Source of the DNA: Morella rubra
Lineage: Eukaryota; Streptophyta; Magnoliopsida; Fagales; Myricaceae
DNA length: 64,000 bases
NCBI GenBank assembly: GCA_003952965.2
Contig: RXIC02000106.1
Coordinates: 99,164-163,163, forward strand
Direction of reading: 5' to 3'
Part shown: positions 11,450 through 22,800 of the stretch, piece by piece
Position numbering within the stretch: position 1 is the first letter of the stretch
Layout: every line of letters starts with the position of its first letter
Notes under the pieces: generated by a model
What the model was told of the DNA's origin: nothing
What the model saw: the letters and a program-made list of their open reading frames with translations, nothing else
Database searches by the model: none
Translations under genes and position numbers: made by a program

Positions 11450-13924
11450 AAATAGGGGTATGCTATAATTATAGGGATATAATGATTATGAAGACAAGAA
11501 CTTAATAACATTCATTGAATCTATACACATAGGAGAAAGAGTTTTTGACACATGGTCAGTAAGATAAGATTTGCAAATTCTTCACTAAATTAGCTAACCA
11601 AGTGTATGTAGAGTGACTTGGTGGGTTTTGGGCTTTCATGCACTAATGGGCTTCGGCTCAACTCATTTCCATAGGCTCAAGTCCATAATTCAACAACCCT
11701 AGGCCCAATTGAAATTTAAAAGCAATTAAACAAGTATTTTAAAATAATTAAGCTCAAATAAAATCAAATACCTAAAATAATAAAATCAAATTAGACAAAT
11801 AACATCACATTAATATAAAAAAGATAATGTATTAAAACCAAGGTTAAAAATAAAATATTTAAATCAAGGAAGGGAAATTCGGCCATATGCTAAAAATTAA
11901 CCAAATTACTCTAAAATATTAGAGGAAATAAAATAAAATCAATTAGACAATTTAAACACATGCATTTGCACTTAAAATGGTGATCGTAATTCAAAGATTA
12001 AAAATTAAAAGGTTAGGGGTATCACATGATGTTGGTTAGATTTTATTTTATTGGTTAAACTGAATTATGACCATTTGTCATTTGATTGATTTTTTTATTG
12101 TATTTCAAATTGATTTCAAGAATTAAACTTATTAATTAAATAAGATTACAGAAAATACAACATGCATCAAACATTGAAAAATACTTTTAAAAAATATATA
12201 TGATGTAACAACCAAACACTGAAAATTAAAATATTATACTAAAACATAATGTATTTGAAATTACTCTACCAAAAGAAAATACTTTACTTTGAAAAAAACT
12301 GAACCTTAAATAATCATAGAGATAAATTGAAAGTTCGGACACTTCTAAATGTCATTGACTTCATCATAATGTTTGAACACAGAAACAAATTATAAAATAA
12401 TTTTAGTAGTGATTATAAATTTATAAAGAAGTGTAACTTTTGTCATCCATGCATAATTCAGTTCTTCACAATATAATATTTTAAAGTCATACTTCTTCAT
12501 ATTGTAACTCATTAAGAAAGTCGAAAAGATAAGAGGACGTTGAAAAGTATTGTAAATTATATACTACTTCTTATTAATACTCCAACAAAATCTCTGAGTA
12601 GATTTTAGTTCAATTTGTGTTTTTTTTTATACATTCTGTACACGAAAACAATTGAGGATGAATTATGAAATTACCTTGATAGTATTGTGAATATTTTGAT
12701 ATTTTTATCTTTATTTTAATAAAAATTTATTTTGAGTCCTTAGATTTTACACCATCTCAAGACAAGTTCTTGGGTTTTAAAATTAGACAAAATCATGTCA
12801 AAAATTCATCAAGTCACCTAAGAGCAAGGCGTGTCAGCAAGTCTCGAAACAGATATTAGGTCAACGCAATGAGTGAACAAAAGAAGAAGAAGAAATTAAC
12901 AAACAAAATAAAAAATTAAAACAATGAAAAATTAAAATTATTTTAAATATATATTTTTAAATTTTTACTTTTTACTTTTTCATTTTCATTTTCATTTTAT
13001 CTTTTCTATTTCTAAATACTTCTTATTTAAAAAATTTATTTTTATTCTACTTGAATTTGTAAAACTCTTTAAGTCATACCTAACGCTAACCTTTTGTCCT
13101 TAATTTAGGCAAAGCGAGTTACATTATTTCATACTAAAAAAAATTAAAGAAAAATTTATTTTTAGTCCTTCGATTTCTATACTATTTCCAAGGCAAGTCC
13201 TTGTATGTTTGAAAGTCACCAACATCATCCTTAGATTTGTTATGCCTTAAGAATCAATCCTTCCATTAAAAATTAGTCTAAGTCCTGAAAATAGTAAGAC
13301 ACGCGTCGTCATTGGGCCGTCTTCATGTACGATTGATGAATCGGTCATATTTGCAAACCAAAATTTTTATGAAAATTTTGTAAAATTAAGGTGAATTAGA
13401 ATTTTATTGAATTTTTAAAGAAAGTAGTGAAATAGTAAAATTTAATGTGAGTTGGTAAAAAAGTGAAAAAGATGATTTGAGCGAATTTTTATATTTATTG
13501 TAATAAAAATAGATAATTAAATGAGAAAACAGAAATTATTTTGGAATTATTTATTTGATTAAAATTAATTTTAATTTTAAGTTGGTTATATTTGTTCCCA
13601 AAACTTTGGTTTGTAAACATGTCCTTTCAACATATCTAGAACAGAAAATTGACTTCACATTTGGATCCGAGTTATTAATCCAGACTCCTAGAGGGGAAGC
13701 TAGCCAATTGTGGAGGAAGGGGGTTGGGAGGGGGCAAACGTTTGCAAAACCTTCCTCTCTTTTGAGGGTCGCACTGACACGCATAAATTTTAGAAAACCA
13801 AGTTTTTGCCTCTCAACATTTCTAAAAATCCTCTCTTCACCTTGACCTTAAACAAAAATTAAGAAAAATGTATCTCTTTTTCCCTCATATTTTCAAATAT
13901 CAATTTTAAAGCCTTACAAAATTT
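11450..13924. other. AT-rich intergenic DNA, no gene seen
   Basis: Very AT-rich with many stop codons in all frames. Two similar phrases, AGTCCTTAGATTTTACACC near 12740 and AGTCCTTCGATTTCTATAC near 13165, suggest old MITE fragments. Nothing else is supported. Confidence 0.45.
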
Positions 13925-14428
13925 AGGGAAACATCATAGTACACCCCCATATCTGTAGATAAAAATCAATCAATCTCTTTAAGTTTTAATTTGTTTAATT
14001 AAGCCCCATAAGTTGCAAGGAATCATTAATAATCACCCTCCGTTCGATTTAGCGGTTTAAATCACTAGAAAATTACCTAAATGCCCATACAAGACAAAAT
14101 TACTAAAAATGTTGAAAAATTCAATAAAAAATAAAAAGCAATATATATTAAAAATTGATATTTTTTTAAATATATATATATATAGAAATTCTATTTCATT
14201 TTTTAATTATTTAATCTTTTTATTCACTTTTTTATATTTTTCTAATTTTATTAGAAGGACATTTTAGTCATTCCACATCACTTTTGTTTGATTTAATGAC
14301 TAAATCGAATGGAGGGCGATGATTGATGATTCCTTACAATTTATGGGGTATAATCAAACAAATTAGAACTGGAGAGGGACTCATTGATTTTTGTCCATTG
14401 ATATGAGGCGTATTATGATATTTTCCCC
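13925..14428. mobile_element. Long-TIR MITE, about 500 bp
   Basis: The left arm begins AGGGAAACATCATAGTACAC at 13925. The right arm ends in TATTATGATATTTTCCCC at 14428 and is its inverted partner. The arms extend about 170 bp and include AATCACCCTCCGTTCGATTT near 14032 and its inverted match AAATCGAATGGAGGGCGATG near 14301. The layout resembles the elements at 33146-33644 and 44293-44764, but no clean target duplication is seen here. Confidence 0.8.
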
Positions 14429-15256
14429 GAAATGTATTACAATTAACAATCCACCCTTATTTATGTTTTTTGAAAATCTAAACATTACATGTACTAAGAA
14501 TTTAGTTACAAAATTATTTTTTTTTGGTAATAAGAGAAACTTGTGCACTAGTCTCGTGTCCTGCACATGACAGAACCTTGGAGCAAGTAGGAGCGCATTA
14601 CGGTTGGCTAAGAGAGTACGGTAAAACTCTCGAGTACACACGTATAATACCCTGACCTTCTAAATGTCATTAATTATCTTAAAGCAAGTAATTAAATTAT
14701 AAAATAATATTTATTTATTATTTTCGAGATTAATTATTTTATTAGTTTAAAAATTAGAAACAATCCCTAAAAATAACTAGAAATTGCCGAAAATTATGAG
14801 AAAAATTTCCTCTTTCATCTCTTTTCAATTTTTGCCCCTCAACATTTCTAAAAAACTGAAAATCCTATTATTTCATGATTTTTGCCTAAATAGTCTTTTT
14901 AAACTTAATTTTCTTCAAACTTTTTGCATAGACTTGTGTTAATTACTTAATTACTAAACCAATAGGATGTGTTCTAGCTTAGCCATGTGTCTTAGGATTA
15001 TTTTTCAAAATTATTTCAATTAATTAGCAAAAAGGGCTTAGAAAATAGGTTTAATGGCATTTGGGCTTGAAATAAAATTCAATTGGGCCCCCATCAAGCC
15101 CATATTTGGCCAGCCCAGCCCACCCTATTTTGTGACTTAAAACCAGCCAGCCCCTAGTTTAGTGCCATAGGAATTTTTTGTAATCATTAGTCATCATTGG
15201 CTACCACCCATATCAACCAATCCCTATCCTTTGCTAGCATAGGACCTCCAACCTAC
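14429..15256. other. Intergenic DNA, possibly LTR-derived
   Basis: No coding region is recognised. GGGCTTGAAAT- and GGGCCC-rich text and a later TATA box recall plant LTR sequence, but I could not find two ends. Confidence 0.3.
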
Positions 15257-15453
15257 ATAGCGTTTGGGAACAAAATTTTAGGTTAAAATTTTAGTAGTTG
15301 GTAAAAAGGTGAAGAGAGAGAATGAAAAAGTTGGTGAAAAAGTAAAAAAGTGAGTGAAAAAGTAAAAAAAGTTTGTAAAAAAGTGAAAAGAGAGAAAGAA
15401 TTGTAATGATGATAAAATTTTAGGGGTTAAAATTTTTGTTTGCCAAACACTAT
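15257..15453. mobile_element. Short MITE, about 197 bp
   Basis: The left end ATAGCGTTTGGGAACAAAAT is matched in inverted form by the right end TTTTTGTTTGCCAAACACTAT. Between them is AT-rich sequence with repeated GTAAAAAAGTGA-like words. Size and TIR are MITE-like. The superfamily is uncertain because the target duplication is not clear. Confidence 0.6.
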
Positions 15454-15538
15454 GCTAGTTGTAGACTTAATGATGCCTAGTCTAGATTAACCCTAGGACC
15501 TATGTTTAACCTAGCGCTTTAACTATGGTTTAGAGCAC

Positions 15539-15546
15539 TATAAATA
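15539..15546 (+). promoter_or_regulatory. Possible TATA box
   Basis: TATAAATA at 15539-15546, followed about 30 bp downstream by GTTATCCTCACACC. The context (short purine-rich leader, no gene downstream) suits an LTR promoter better than a gene promoter. Confidence 0.3.
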
Positions 15547-16361
15547 GAAAAGTGGTGTGAGGGTTATCCTCACACCATGATCCGACCAAGTAGGGTCCTT
15601 TAGAGATAAAAGGAAGTGTAGAATGAGAGCTAGAGGAAGAAGAAGGGAGGAGAAGAAAGAAGAGGAAGAGATTTTGAGAAAAAGGGAGAAAATGTTGAAT
15701 TATCTCCTCTCTTGTCAATGAGGTTCCTATTGCTAATAAAAGTACTTCCTGTAGGTTCTTAATCTTCAAAGAAGTCAACCACCAAGCAAACCTAAGGAGG
15801 TAAGGGGTAGTTTACTATTTGGTGATACATATTGGCATCTGTTGAAATTAGGCTAGAAACATGCTAGGTTGTGATCTGGAATCTTTGATTATGCTTAATA
15901 TGTTATTAGAATGAAGATTGGGTTGATCAGAAGAAGAGAAATGCAAGATAGTAGTGCAAATGTAAGTAATTGTTGTTTAAGCTTGATTTAGACACTTTAG
16001 GATGATCTTTGTGTAATTACTTGTCAAAAAAATAAACGAATGCTCTTTGTGTAATCTGGTGGTAATGTGTACATATTATGGGTACTGGATGATTAAAAGA
16101 GTATTAGAAGACTTAAGGATGGTTTGCATGCAAGAATTTACGTGTAAAGGTAAATAGATACCATATAGGCTAAGTTTGACTAATCTGTGGGAACAATACA
16201 CTTAGGAGGTTATCGCAAGAATTTACGTGTAAAGGTAAATAGATACCATCTAGACAGAGTCAAGAGCCTATGTCAAAATTTCAGGTCAAACGACGTTAAG
16301 ATTTGAAAGTTATAATCATTTGAAAATCATTGTTAAAATAAAAGCTTTTTATGTAAAACGG

Positions 16362-18042
16362 TAGGGCTGTTCACCAGTACCAGCATCGTTCACCGCTCTC
16401 GCTTAGTAGCAGAGGCGGGACCGGTTGCCATTTTCACCAAGTGGCGGTGAAACCACCCCCTGCTGGGCGGTGAACCGCTATCATTGTTTTTTTAAAAAAA
16501 GACAGGTGAGAGAGAGAGGTGCGGGGGAGAGAAAGGGAGAAGAGAGAGCCAGAGAGGTACGGGGGGAGAGAGAGAGATAGAGAAAAGAGAGAAGAGATGG
16601 AGGTGCGGGGGAAAGAGGGAGAGAGAGGGAAAGAGGGAGGTGAAATGTGAAAGAGAGGGAGAGGGAGAGTCGAGAGAGAAGGGTAGAAAAATCATCTGGT
16701 AGAGGTTGATTTCTTCATGTATAGTATATCAAAATAAGCATTCTTAAAAATTCTCTCCCTATCACTCTAACAAATTAACAATTTCCTAATTTACATCTAA
16801 AGTTATTCCAACAAATTAACAATTTCCTAATTTACATCTAAAGTCAAATTCAAATTCAAAGAAGACAATTCAACATAATTAATTTTAAATTGAAAAATCA
16901 CCTAAAAATTCTCTCTTGATTTGCATTTAAAATCTTAATTTGCATTTAAAGAGAGGTGAGAGAGAGAGAGGAGAGGGGGAGTGCAAAAGAGGGGTAGTGG
17001 GAGAGAGAGAGGGGAGGAGAATAGAAAAATAATCATGATTCATAAAAATTCTCTTCCTATCACTCCAACAGATTAACAATTTCCTAATTTGCATCTAAAT
17101 TCAAAAAAGACAACTCAACAAAATTAATTTTGAATTGAAAACTCTCTTAATGTGCATTTCAATTCTTAATTTGCATTTAAAGAGAGGTGAGAGAGAGAGG
17201 AGGAGAGGGAGAGCGCGAGAGAGTGAGGGGTAATGGGAGAGGGAGAGAGAGAGAGAGAGAGGGAGGAGAATAGAAAAATAAACATGATTCCTAAAAATTA
17301 TCTCCCTATCACTCCAACAAATTAACAATTTTCTAATTTGCATGTAAAGTCAAATTCAAATTCAGAGAAAACAACTCAACAAAATTAATTCAAATTCAAA
17401 AATTCTCTCTAAATTTGCATTTAAAGCCTTTTTATTTTGTAATTGAATTCTCTCTTAATTTGTATTTAAAGCCTTTTTATTTCATAATTGATATATTTGG
17501 AAAATCATTCATAAGAATTTTATTTCTCAATAGTAATGAGCTTTTTATTTCATCAATCATTTTATTTTGTAATTGATCATGATGAATTTGGAAATCTAGA
17601 CCTTTTATTTAGTAATCGATCCGAATATAATATATTTAGAAAGATATGAGCTAGTTTAGCACTAGGATTCTAGAAGATTTTAAAGTAGGTAATTTTTAAA
17701 CTAGTTTAGCACTCTCTCTCTCTCTGTTTCGATTCTTATCTGTCTTCCCTCTCCCTCTCCCTCTCACAGATGCTCTGCCTCCCATAATTGCTGCTTGCCG
17801 TCGTGCAACAACTGCTCTGCCTTCTAGTAAGGCTCTCTGACTATCTCTCCCTCTCAGTCTCTCTCTACCCAAATAGCCAAACGGCAAAAAAAACAAGCCC
17901 AGCGGTGGACGATTAACTGCTACCGCCACCGCTAGACACCGGTATTACTAGTACTTGTGGGGGAATTTTGATCACCGCCCAAGGCAGTGGCCGTGGTAGT
18001 GGGGGGCATAACCGCCACCGCCACCGCCAATGCATAGCCCTA
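16362..18042. mobile_element. Non-autonomous hAT element with 8-bp target duplication
   Basis: Starts TAGGGCTGTTCACC at 16362 and ends GCATAGCCCTA at 18042, giving imperfect terminal inverted repeats of the form TAGGGCTRTKCA. It is flanked by the identical 8-bp repeat TAAAACGG at 16354-16361 and 18043-18050. The subterminal zones are rich in GCGGTG and CACCGC words on the left and CCGCCACCGCC on the right. There is no transposase frame. An 8-bp duplication and such ends identify a hAT element. Confidence 0.9.
16735..17430. repeat. Three internal tandem repeats of the hAT element, GA-rich
   Basis: Three units, near 16740, 17045 and 17285, each carry CCCTATCACTCCAACA-type text, then TTAACAATTTCCTAATTT, then a GAGAGGTGAGAGAGAGAG block. 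They differ by indels. The surrounding tracts are GA- or CT-rich microsatellite. They give long Ser/Leu or Arg/Glu open frames that are not genes. Confidence 0.8.
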
Positions 18043-18050
18043 TAAAACGG

Positions 18051-18985
18051 GTCATTTTGTAACAAAGTAGGTTGGGCTTCATTTCTACTGTTGGGTTGCC
18101 CTAAATGGGCTTTTGAAACTCATAGAACTAGGTTGGATGTGGGCTTGTAAGTCAAGCCTAAGTCTATATTCTTATTGGACTTAAATTGCCTAGATGAGAT
18201 GATATGTAATAATTATATAAGTTGTTTGACTTGTCCTAGTATAAATAATAAAATTTCTAAAAGATTTCTTGATTGATTCCTGATTTGGAAAAAACTTATT
18301 AAATCTTGGCTAAGTGAGGCCTAGTTTTATTGCTTTAGAAATAAAATACAAGACATGCAAATATGATTAAACAATTGCCATATGAATTAAATGCATGTGA
18401 CTTGTAACTAAGATTCAGGTATAAAATACACATGATTAGTAAATGATAACGAGTAAATTATACGACATGAAAATATATGAAACTATGCATATTATATGAC
18501 ATGAAAATATATGAAACTGTGCATCAATGATATCAAATGAGCATGGCATCTGCATCAATGAAAAATTCTCACGTTTTTTTGTCTAAGGACAGAGGGCGTA
18601 TTGTAATGATTTTGAAACTTAGAAGGTATACAAATCCGTTTTGATAGTTAGGGGACGACATTGATTTTTACTAATAGTTAAGGGGCGAACTATGAAATTA
18701 CCCTTATAAAATATGTGACAAATTTTCTTTATTTTTAAAAAATTGTGCTTTATAACATAAATATGACCCCCTAAACTTGAATTCTTGCTCTGCAACTAGG
18801 TGAAACTTCAATTAATTCTCCGGACGGTCCCTCTCCACATTCTATATCTACAATCACAACTCTAACTAGTTGCACAATATCGATACTGAACAGGATGAAA
18901 CTATTAAAGTAAAATTGTATATATTGTATATAAACTGCTTAGTGCAATTCCAACATAAAACTAGAGTGTTATTTGTGTCATGCTT
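18051..18985. other. Intergenic DNA, MITE half likely
   Basis: The stretch 18590-18710 (GAGGGCGTATTGTAATGATT to GGGGCGAACTATGAAATTAC) resembles one arm of the long-TIR MITEs in this window. The partner arm was not found. No gene is seen. Confidence 0.4.
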
Positions 18986-18988
18986 TCT

Positions 18989-19198
18989 CTAACATTGGTC
19001 TATTGCTCTGCTTCTCTTTTGTCTTGTCCAATCATCTTTTGCCACGTAATATGCAAAGGAAATCTCCATCAGCAACGATGCACACGCAACATTATCAATA
19101 TCATCTACTGTAATCTTGCTTGAAGGCATGCTTTTTACTCGAGAATCATTCCCATGATTATCTAAACTTGGGGACACATTAAATGCAACCCCAAGCAA
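18989..19198 (-). pseudogene. Short gene-like fragment, unidentified
   Basis: A minus-strand frame of 69 codons has balanced amino-acid composition, unlike the low-complexity frames around it, and contains DDIDNVACASLLMEI. The words ASLLMEI faintly recall the C-terminal tail of aluminium-activated malate transporters (ASLLIEI), but the match is too short to rely on. There is no splice partner or start context, so if real it is a remnant. Confidence 0.2.
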
Positions 19199-19589
19199 GT
19201 GGACAACAAACCTCCAACATCAAAGGAGGGGGGAGGCAACTAAACGTTTGGAAACTACGGCCGATCTGTGCGACGTCTTTTCCGATATTCCCAAATTGCC
19301 AATAGAACTCTCTATTTAATTATCATATAAACAAAAATGTCTTCTATAAACGACATATATTTATTCTTTTTTTTTTTTTGTTGTTGTGTGAATGATATAT
19401 ATTTATTCACTTACCCCCCCAAAAAAAAGGCATATATTTATTCCTTAGACAGAACTCCCTCTGCCTCTGTGCAAATTCAACGATACCAATATACACTCAT
19501 TATACACTCATATAATAATTTATATTATTATTTTGAGCCCTATACTCCTCTACCCTCGTCCTCCCTCCCGCGAATCTCGATTGCAGGTT

Positions 19590-19862
19590 TTTTTTTTTGG
19601 GTCTCCCTCTCTCTATCTCACTCTCTCTCTGTTTCCCTCCTGCCGTGGATTCGATCCAATTCATTACCCTATCTGTTCGACTCATCTCGCTTGATTCAGA
19701 CCCTAGGGTTTCGTTCATATTTTCTCGTGCGCTCTTGTCGCTCGGCGTTTGTCGAATCCGCGATTCCCCGGAGGTTTGGCGAGGCGGCTGCGCTAGGGTT
19801 TCTGAGGCCTGTAGATCTGACTTTGTTTCGTTCGCGGGGAATATTTCGCCGTGGAATTCGAA
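19590..19862 (+). promoter_or_regulatory. 5' leader region of the SAPS-domain gene
   Basis: A CT-rich tract (TCTCCCTCTCTCTATCTCAC near 19600) followed by GC-richer sequence up to the ATG at 19863. Pyrimidine-rich leaders are common in plant housekeeping genes. Transcription start and TATA box cannot be fixed. A small open frame at 19597-19878 overlaps the ATG and could act as an upstream frame, but nothing beyond its presence supports that. Confidence 0.5.
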
Positions 19863-22800
19863 ATGTTTTGGCGTATGACGGGGTTGTCCACGGCGTCTCC
19901 TGTGAGTTCTCGAATCGCGGTTCTGTTTTATGTTGTCTGTCCGTTCAACATATACGCACCATGCATATTGTAATGAACGGAATATTGCTAATTGATGTAA
20001 ATTGTTCGAATTTTTGTATGTCGTTGTTCGTAGAGGATAAGATTCAGGAACTGACTTTTTCTTTGAATTCAGTATATTCCTTGTTCTGACCAGAATACGA
20101 TGCCAGTCCCTAACTGCTTTTCCTAATCTGGGAAGTTCATGTTGACCGAAAAGATTAATAATATTCTACGATTTCTTCAGCTATCCTAATTTTCCTTGGC
20201 ACTTAATTAAGGATTCATCGTACCAAGGTTTCAGACGAAAAGAAAATATGATGTGTGATTTTGTCAATTCTATTTTGGAGTTTTTGAATTGAATGACTGT
20301 GTGAATGTGCTACTCATTTAACTAAGTTCATTTGACATTATGAATGTGTTGGAATGAACTTTTAAGCAGACCTATTTCTCCCTTGGATTGGTACCACCAA
20401 TGTTACAGTCTGAGGGAAAATGAATCTATGTGTGTGTGTCTTCTATTTTCAAATGTGAGTATGTTTTATGGAAAGCTCTCTTATGTTAAACTGGTTACAA
20501 ATGTATAATTTGATTCCATAAAACTCTATGGATGAGACAGTTATGGATATTTCAGTTTGACATACTCTGACATTTGAAAATTTGAAGACTTTCCAAAGAG
20601 CTGGTCCTCATATGTTAATTTTGACCCTTCCATTACCCACAGCCATTTTGCCTTATGTTTGCGATTAGGTTTTATTCATGGATATCCATCCAATATGTAT
20701 TTCCATTATATTCCTGCATATTTCTAACAGTTACTACGTAGTGTCAATATTTCCTAGTTAGGGAGTGATTATATTTATACCTTGAAGAACATGGAAACAA
20801 AGATAGAGAACTATGTGTGATGTGTCTGGGGTTATGCCGGAGGGGGTTGGGGATGTCGTGCTTTGTTGGGGGCGGCAGTTTAAGGATCCTAGAGCTAAGT
20901 TCATTTGGATGATGGTTCCTTATTGCATCTGGTGGTGTCTTTGGAAGGAGTGGAATAGGCGGTGTTTTGAGGACTCTTCTTTGTCTATGGCAAGCCTGAT
21001 GGGTGGTCTGATGAATGATCTTTTTTTCTGGACTAATGTGATGTTGGGTGGCCCTATTCTAGATTTCCAGGACTTCTTGAGCTTTTTTGTTTGTATGCTG
21101 TAATTTCTGTTCTGTTGTATTTTCAGTACAATTTTGTACTGTTCTTCTTTTTCTTTTTCGTTAATAACATTGCTTACTTATCAAAAAAAAAAAAAAAAAT
21201 TGTCTAGGGCTGAAATAAAAAAACAGAATCATCGTCTAGGTAGCTAGTATATCTGTTACGGGACCTTTAACCAGCAACCACTGGTGGTTGCAACACTAGT
21301 GGTTGCAACACTAGTTAGGAGTTTTAAGTAAGTTGATGAGGACATTGGGATTCCAAGTTTAGCTGGAATAGTTGAGGAGCACATTGGGATTCTCATATTA
21401 GTTCTCTTCACCATAAAGTGGGGTGGATGGAGTGGAGTATGGCTAGAGTTGTGTAGATGGGCCATCTGCGTCATCATGCTAGGTTCCAGTTTACCTGTCA
21501 TGCTGATGGCATATAAGCATTCCCCTACATGCTGATAAAGCTGGAAATTTTTAGCTCATGGGAATGAGAGAAACCTTGAATTTGGAAGCCGGTAATGTAA
21601 TTGGGATATTGGTTGAGCAGTATGGTCTTTGACAGCTTCTCTTTTGGGCAGCAACAGCTTCCCTTCAATTCAGTCTTGAAACTTCTCTAAACATATAGAT
21701 CTATACATGAAACTGGCTAATGGCGAAACTGTGAATAGTAATGTGAAAAAGCCAAGTTACCTGTAGATGAGGCTGTTGAATGGATGATGGGGACGTGAAG
21801 AAAAGTAGAAGAACGAATAAAGACCTCCATAAGAAAGTGGTTGTGTCCTCTTTGGGATAGGATGAGGGAAGGTCTTTCATATGTTTTGGTTGTGCAGCAA
21901 AGTTGTGTGAATGCATTATGTATGGAATGATGTCATTCAGGATTAAGTTAAAAAGTATACAGCCTTAGCTGGGTATAAAAAGAGAAATGATTCATGACTT
22001 CATGATTTCATGTAGTTGATCACAAGGACATGGAATAATCCTTTGGTGAGTTCATGGAGGAGATACTTGAAACCTGCAACACTCTTCTTTTCTGTAAGTC
22101 AGGTTACTATGCGAGATGGCGTCATTTGTTCGGATAGTAGTAGTGGATAGATGTTTGGTGAGTGCCTCTGTCTTATGTGGCTTTTCTTATTATCAGATGC
22201 CACTTTTATGATCGGTGTGCCTTGGAGCAGTCAACTAAGTAGGCAATTTTCCAACACTAAAACCTGTTTGTCCCAGGAACCAATTAGTCAAGGTTCCATT
22301 AGCTACCTCTTTCTTTTGGGAGGGGTGGAATTATTTCCTGAAATCACCTTAGCTTTTAATACACTGTTGTGAAATTTTATGTGGCCCTCCTCGTATTACA
22401 TGCTTGTTGATAATTTGAAAGGTAAATGCAGTCTTTGTGAATGTTTAATTCAATTCTATTTCTTATTTTTATGCCTTTTTTTGTTGTCATATGCTCATTG
22501 CAGGTGGAGACTATTTTGGATAAGGAAAATTTCACATTAGAGGAGCTTCTTGATGAGGATGAAATTATTCAGGAATGCAAAGCTCTTAATGGCCGCCTTA
22601 TTAATTTGTAATTCTCTTTTTATTTCCACAGTCATCCGTGTTTTTTCTTCAAAGTTGTTTCTGTAGGTCAATGAATGATTGATATGTACGGACTTTCATA
22701 TTAATGCTCTCTTGATGTCCCTGGAGGAAGGCTTTTTGTGAAGATATTTTAAAGGACACTAATCACTATGTTTTGATGAGTTATGAAAAATAGGATTAGT

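Noticed and set aside
11068..11451. 127-codon open frame
   Set aside because: Ser/Phe/Leu-rich translation of a CT tract with a microsatellite. No start context, no splice partner, no family motif.
13551..13845. 96- and 77-codon frames on opposite strands
   Set aside because: No recognisable motif, AT-rich ends, no splice context. The overlapping opposite frames show chance openness.
16492..17343. Ser/Leu-rich minus-strand frames
   Set aside because: Composition-driven frames from GA-rich internal repeats of the hAT element.
18989..19198. Aluminium-activated malate transporter fragment
   Set aside because: Only about seven residues resemble that family. Kept as an unidentified fragment with low confidence instead of naming it.
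19337..20089. 250-codon open frame overlapping the SAPS gene start
   Set aside because: It crosses the 5' leader, the true ATG at 19863 in another frame and the exon 1 donor. The composition is low complexity at its N-terminus.
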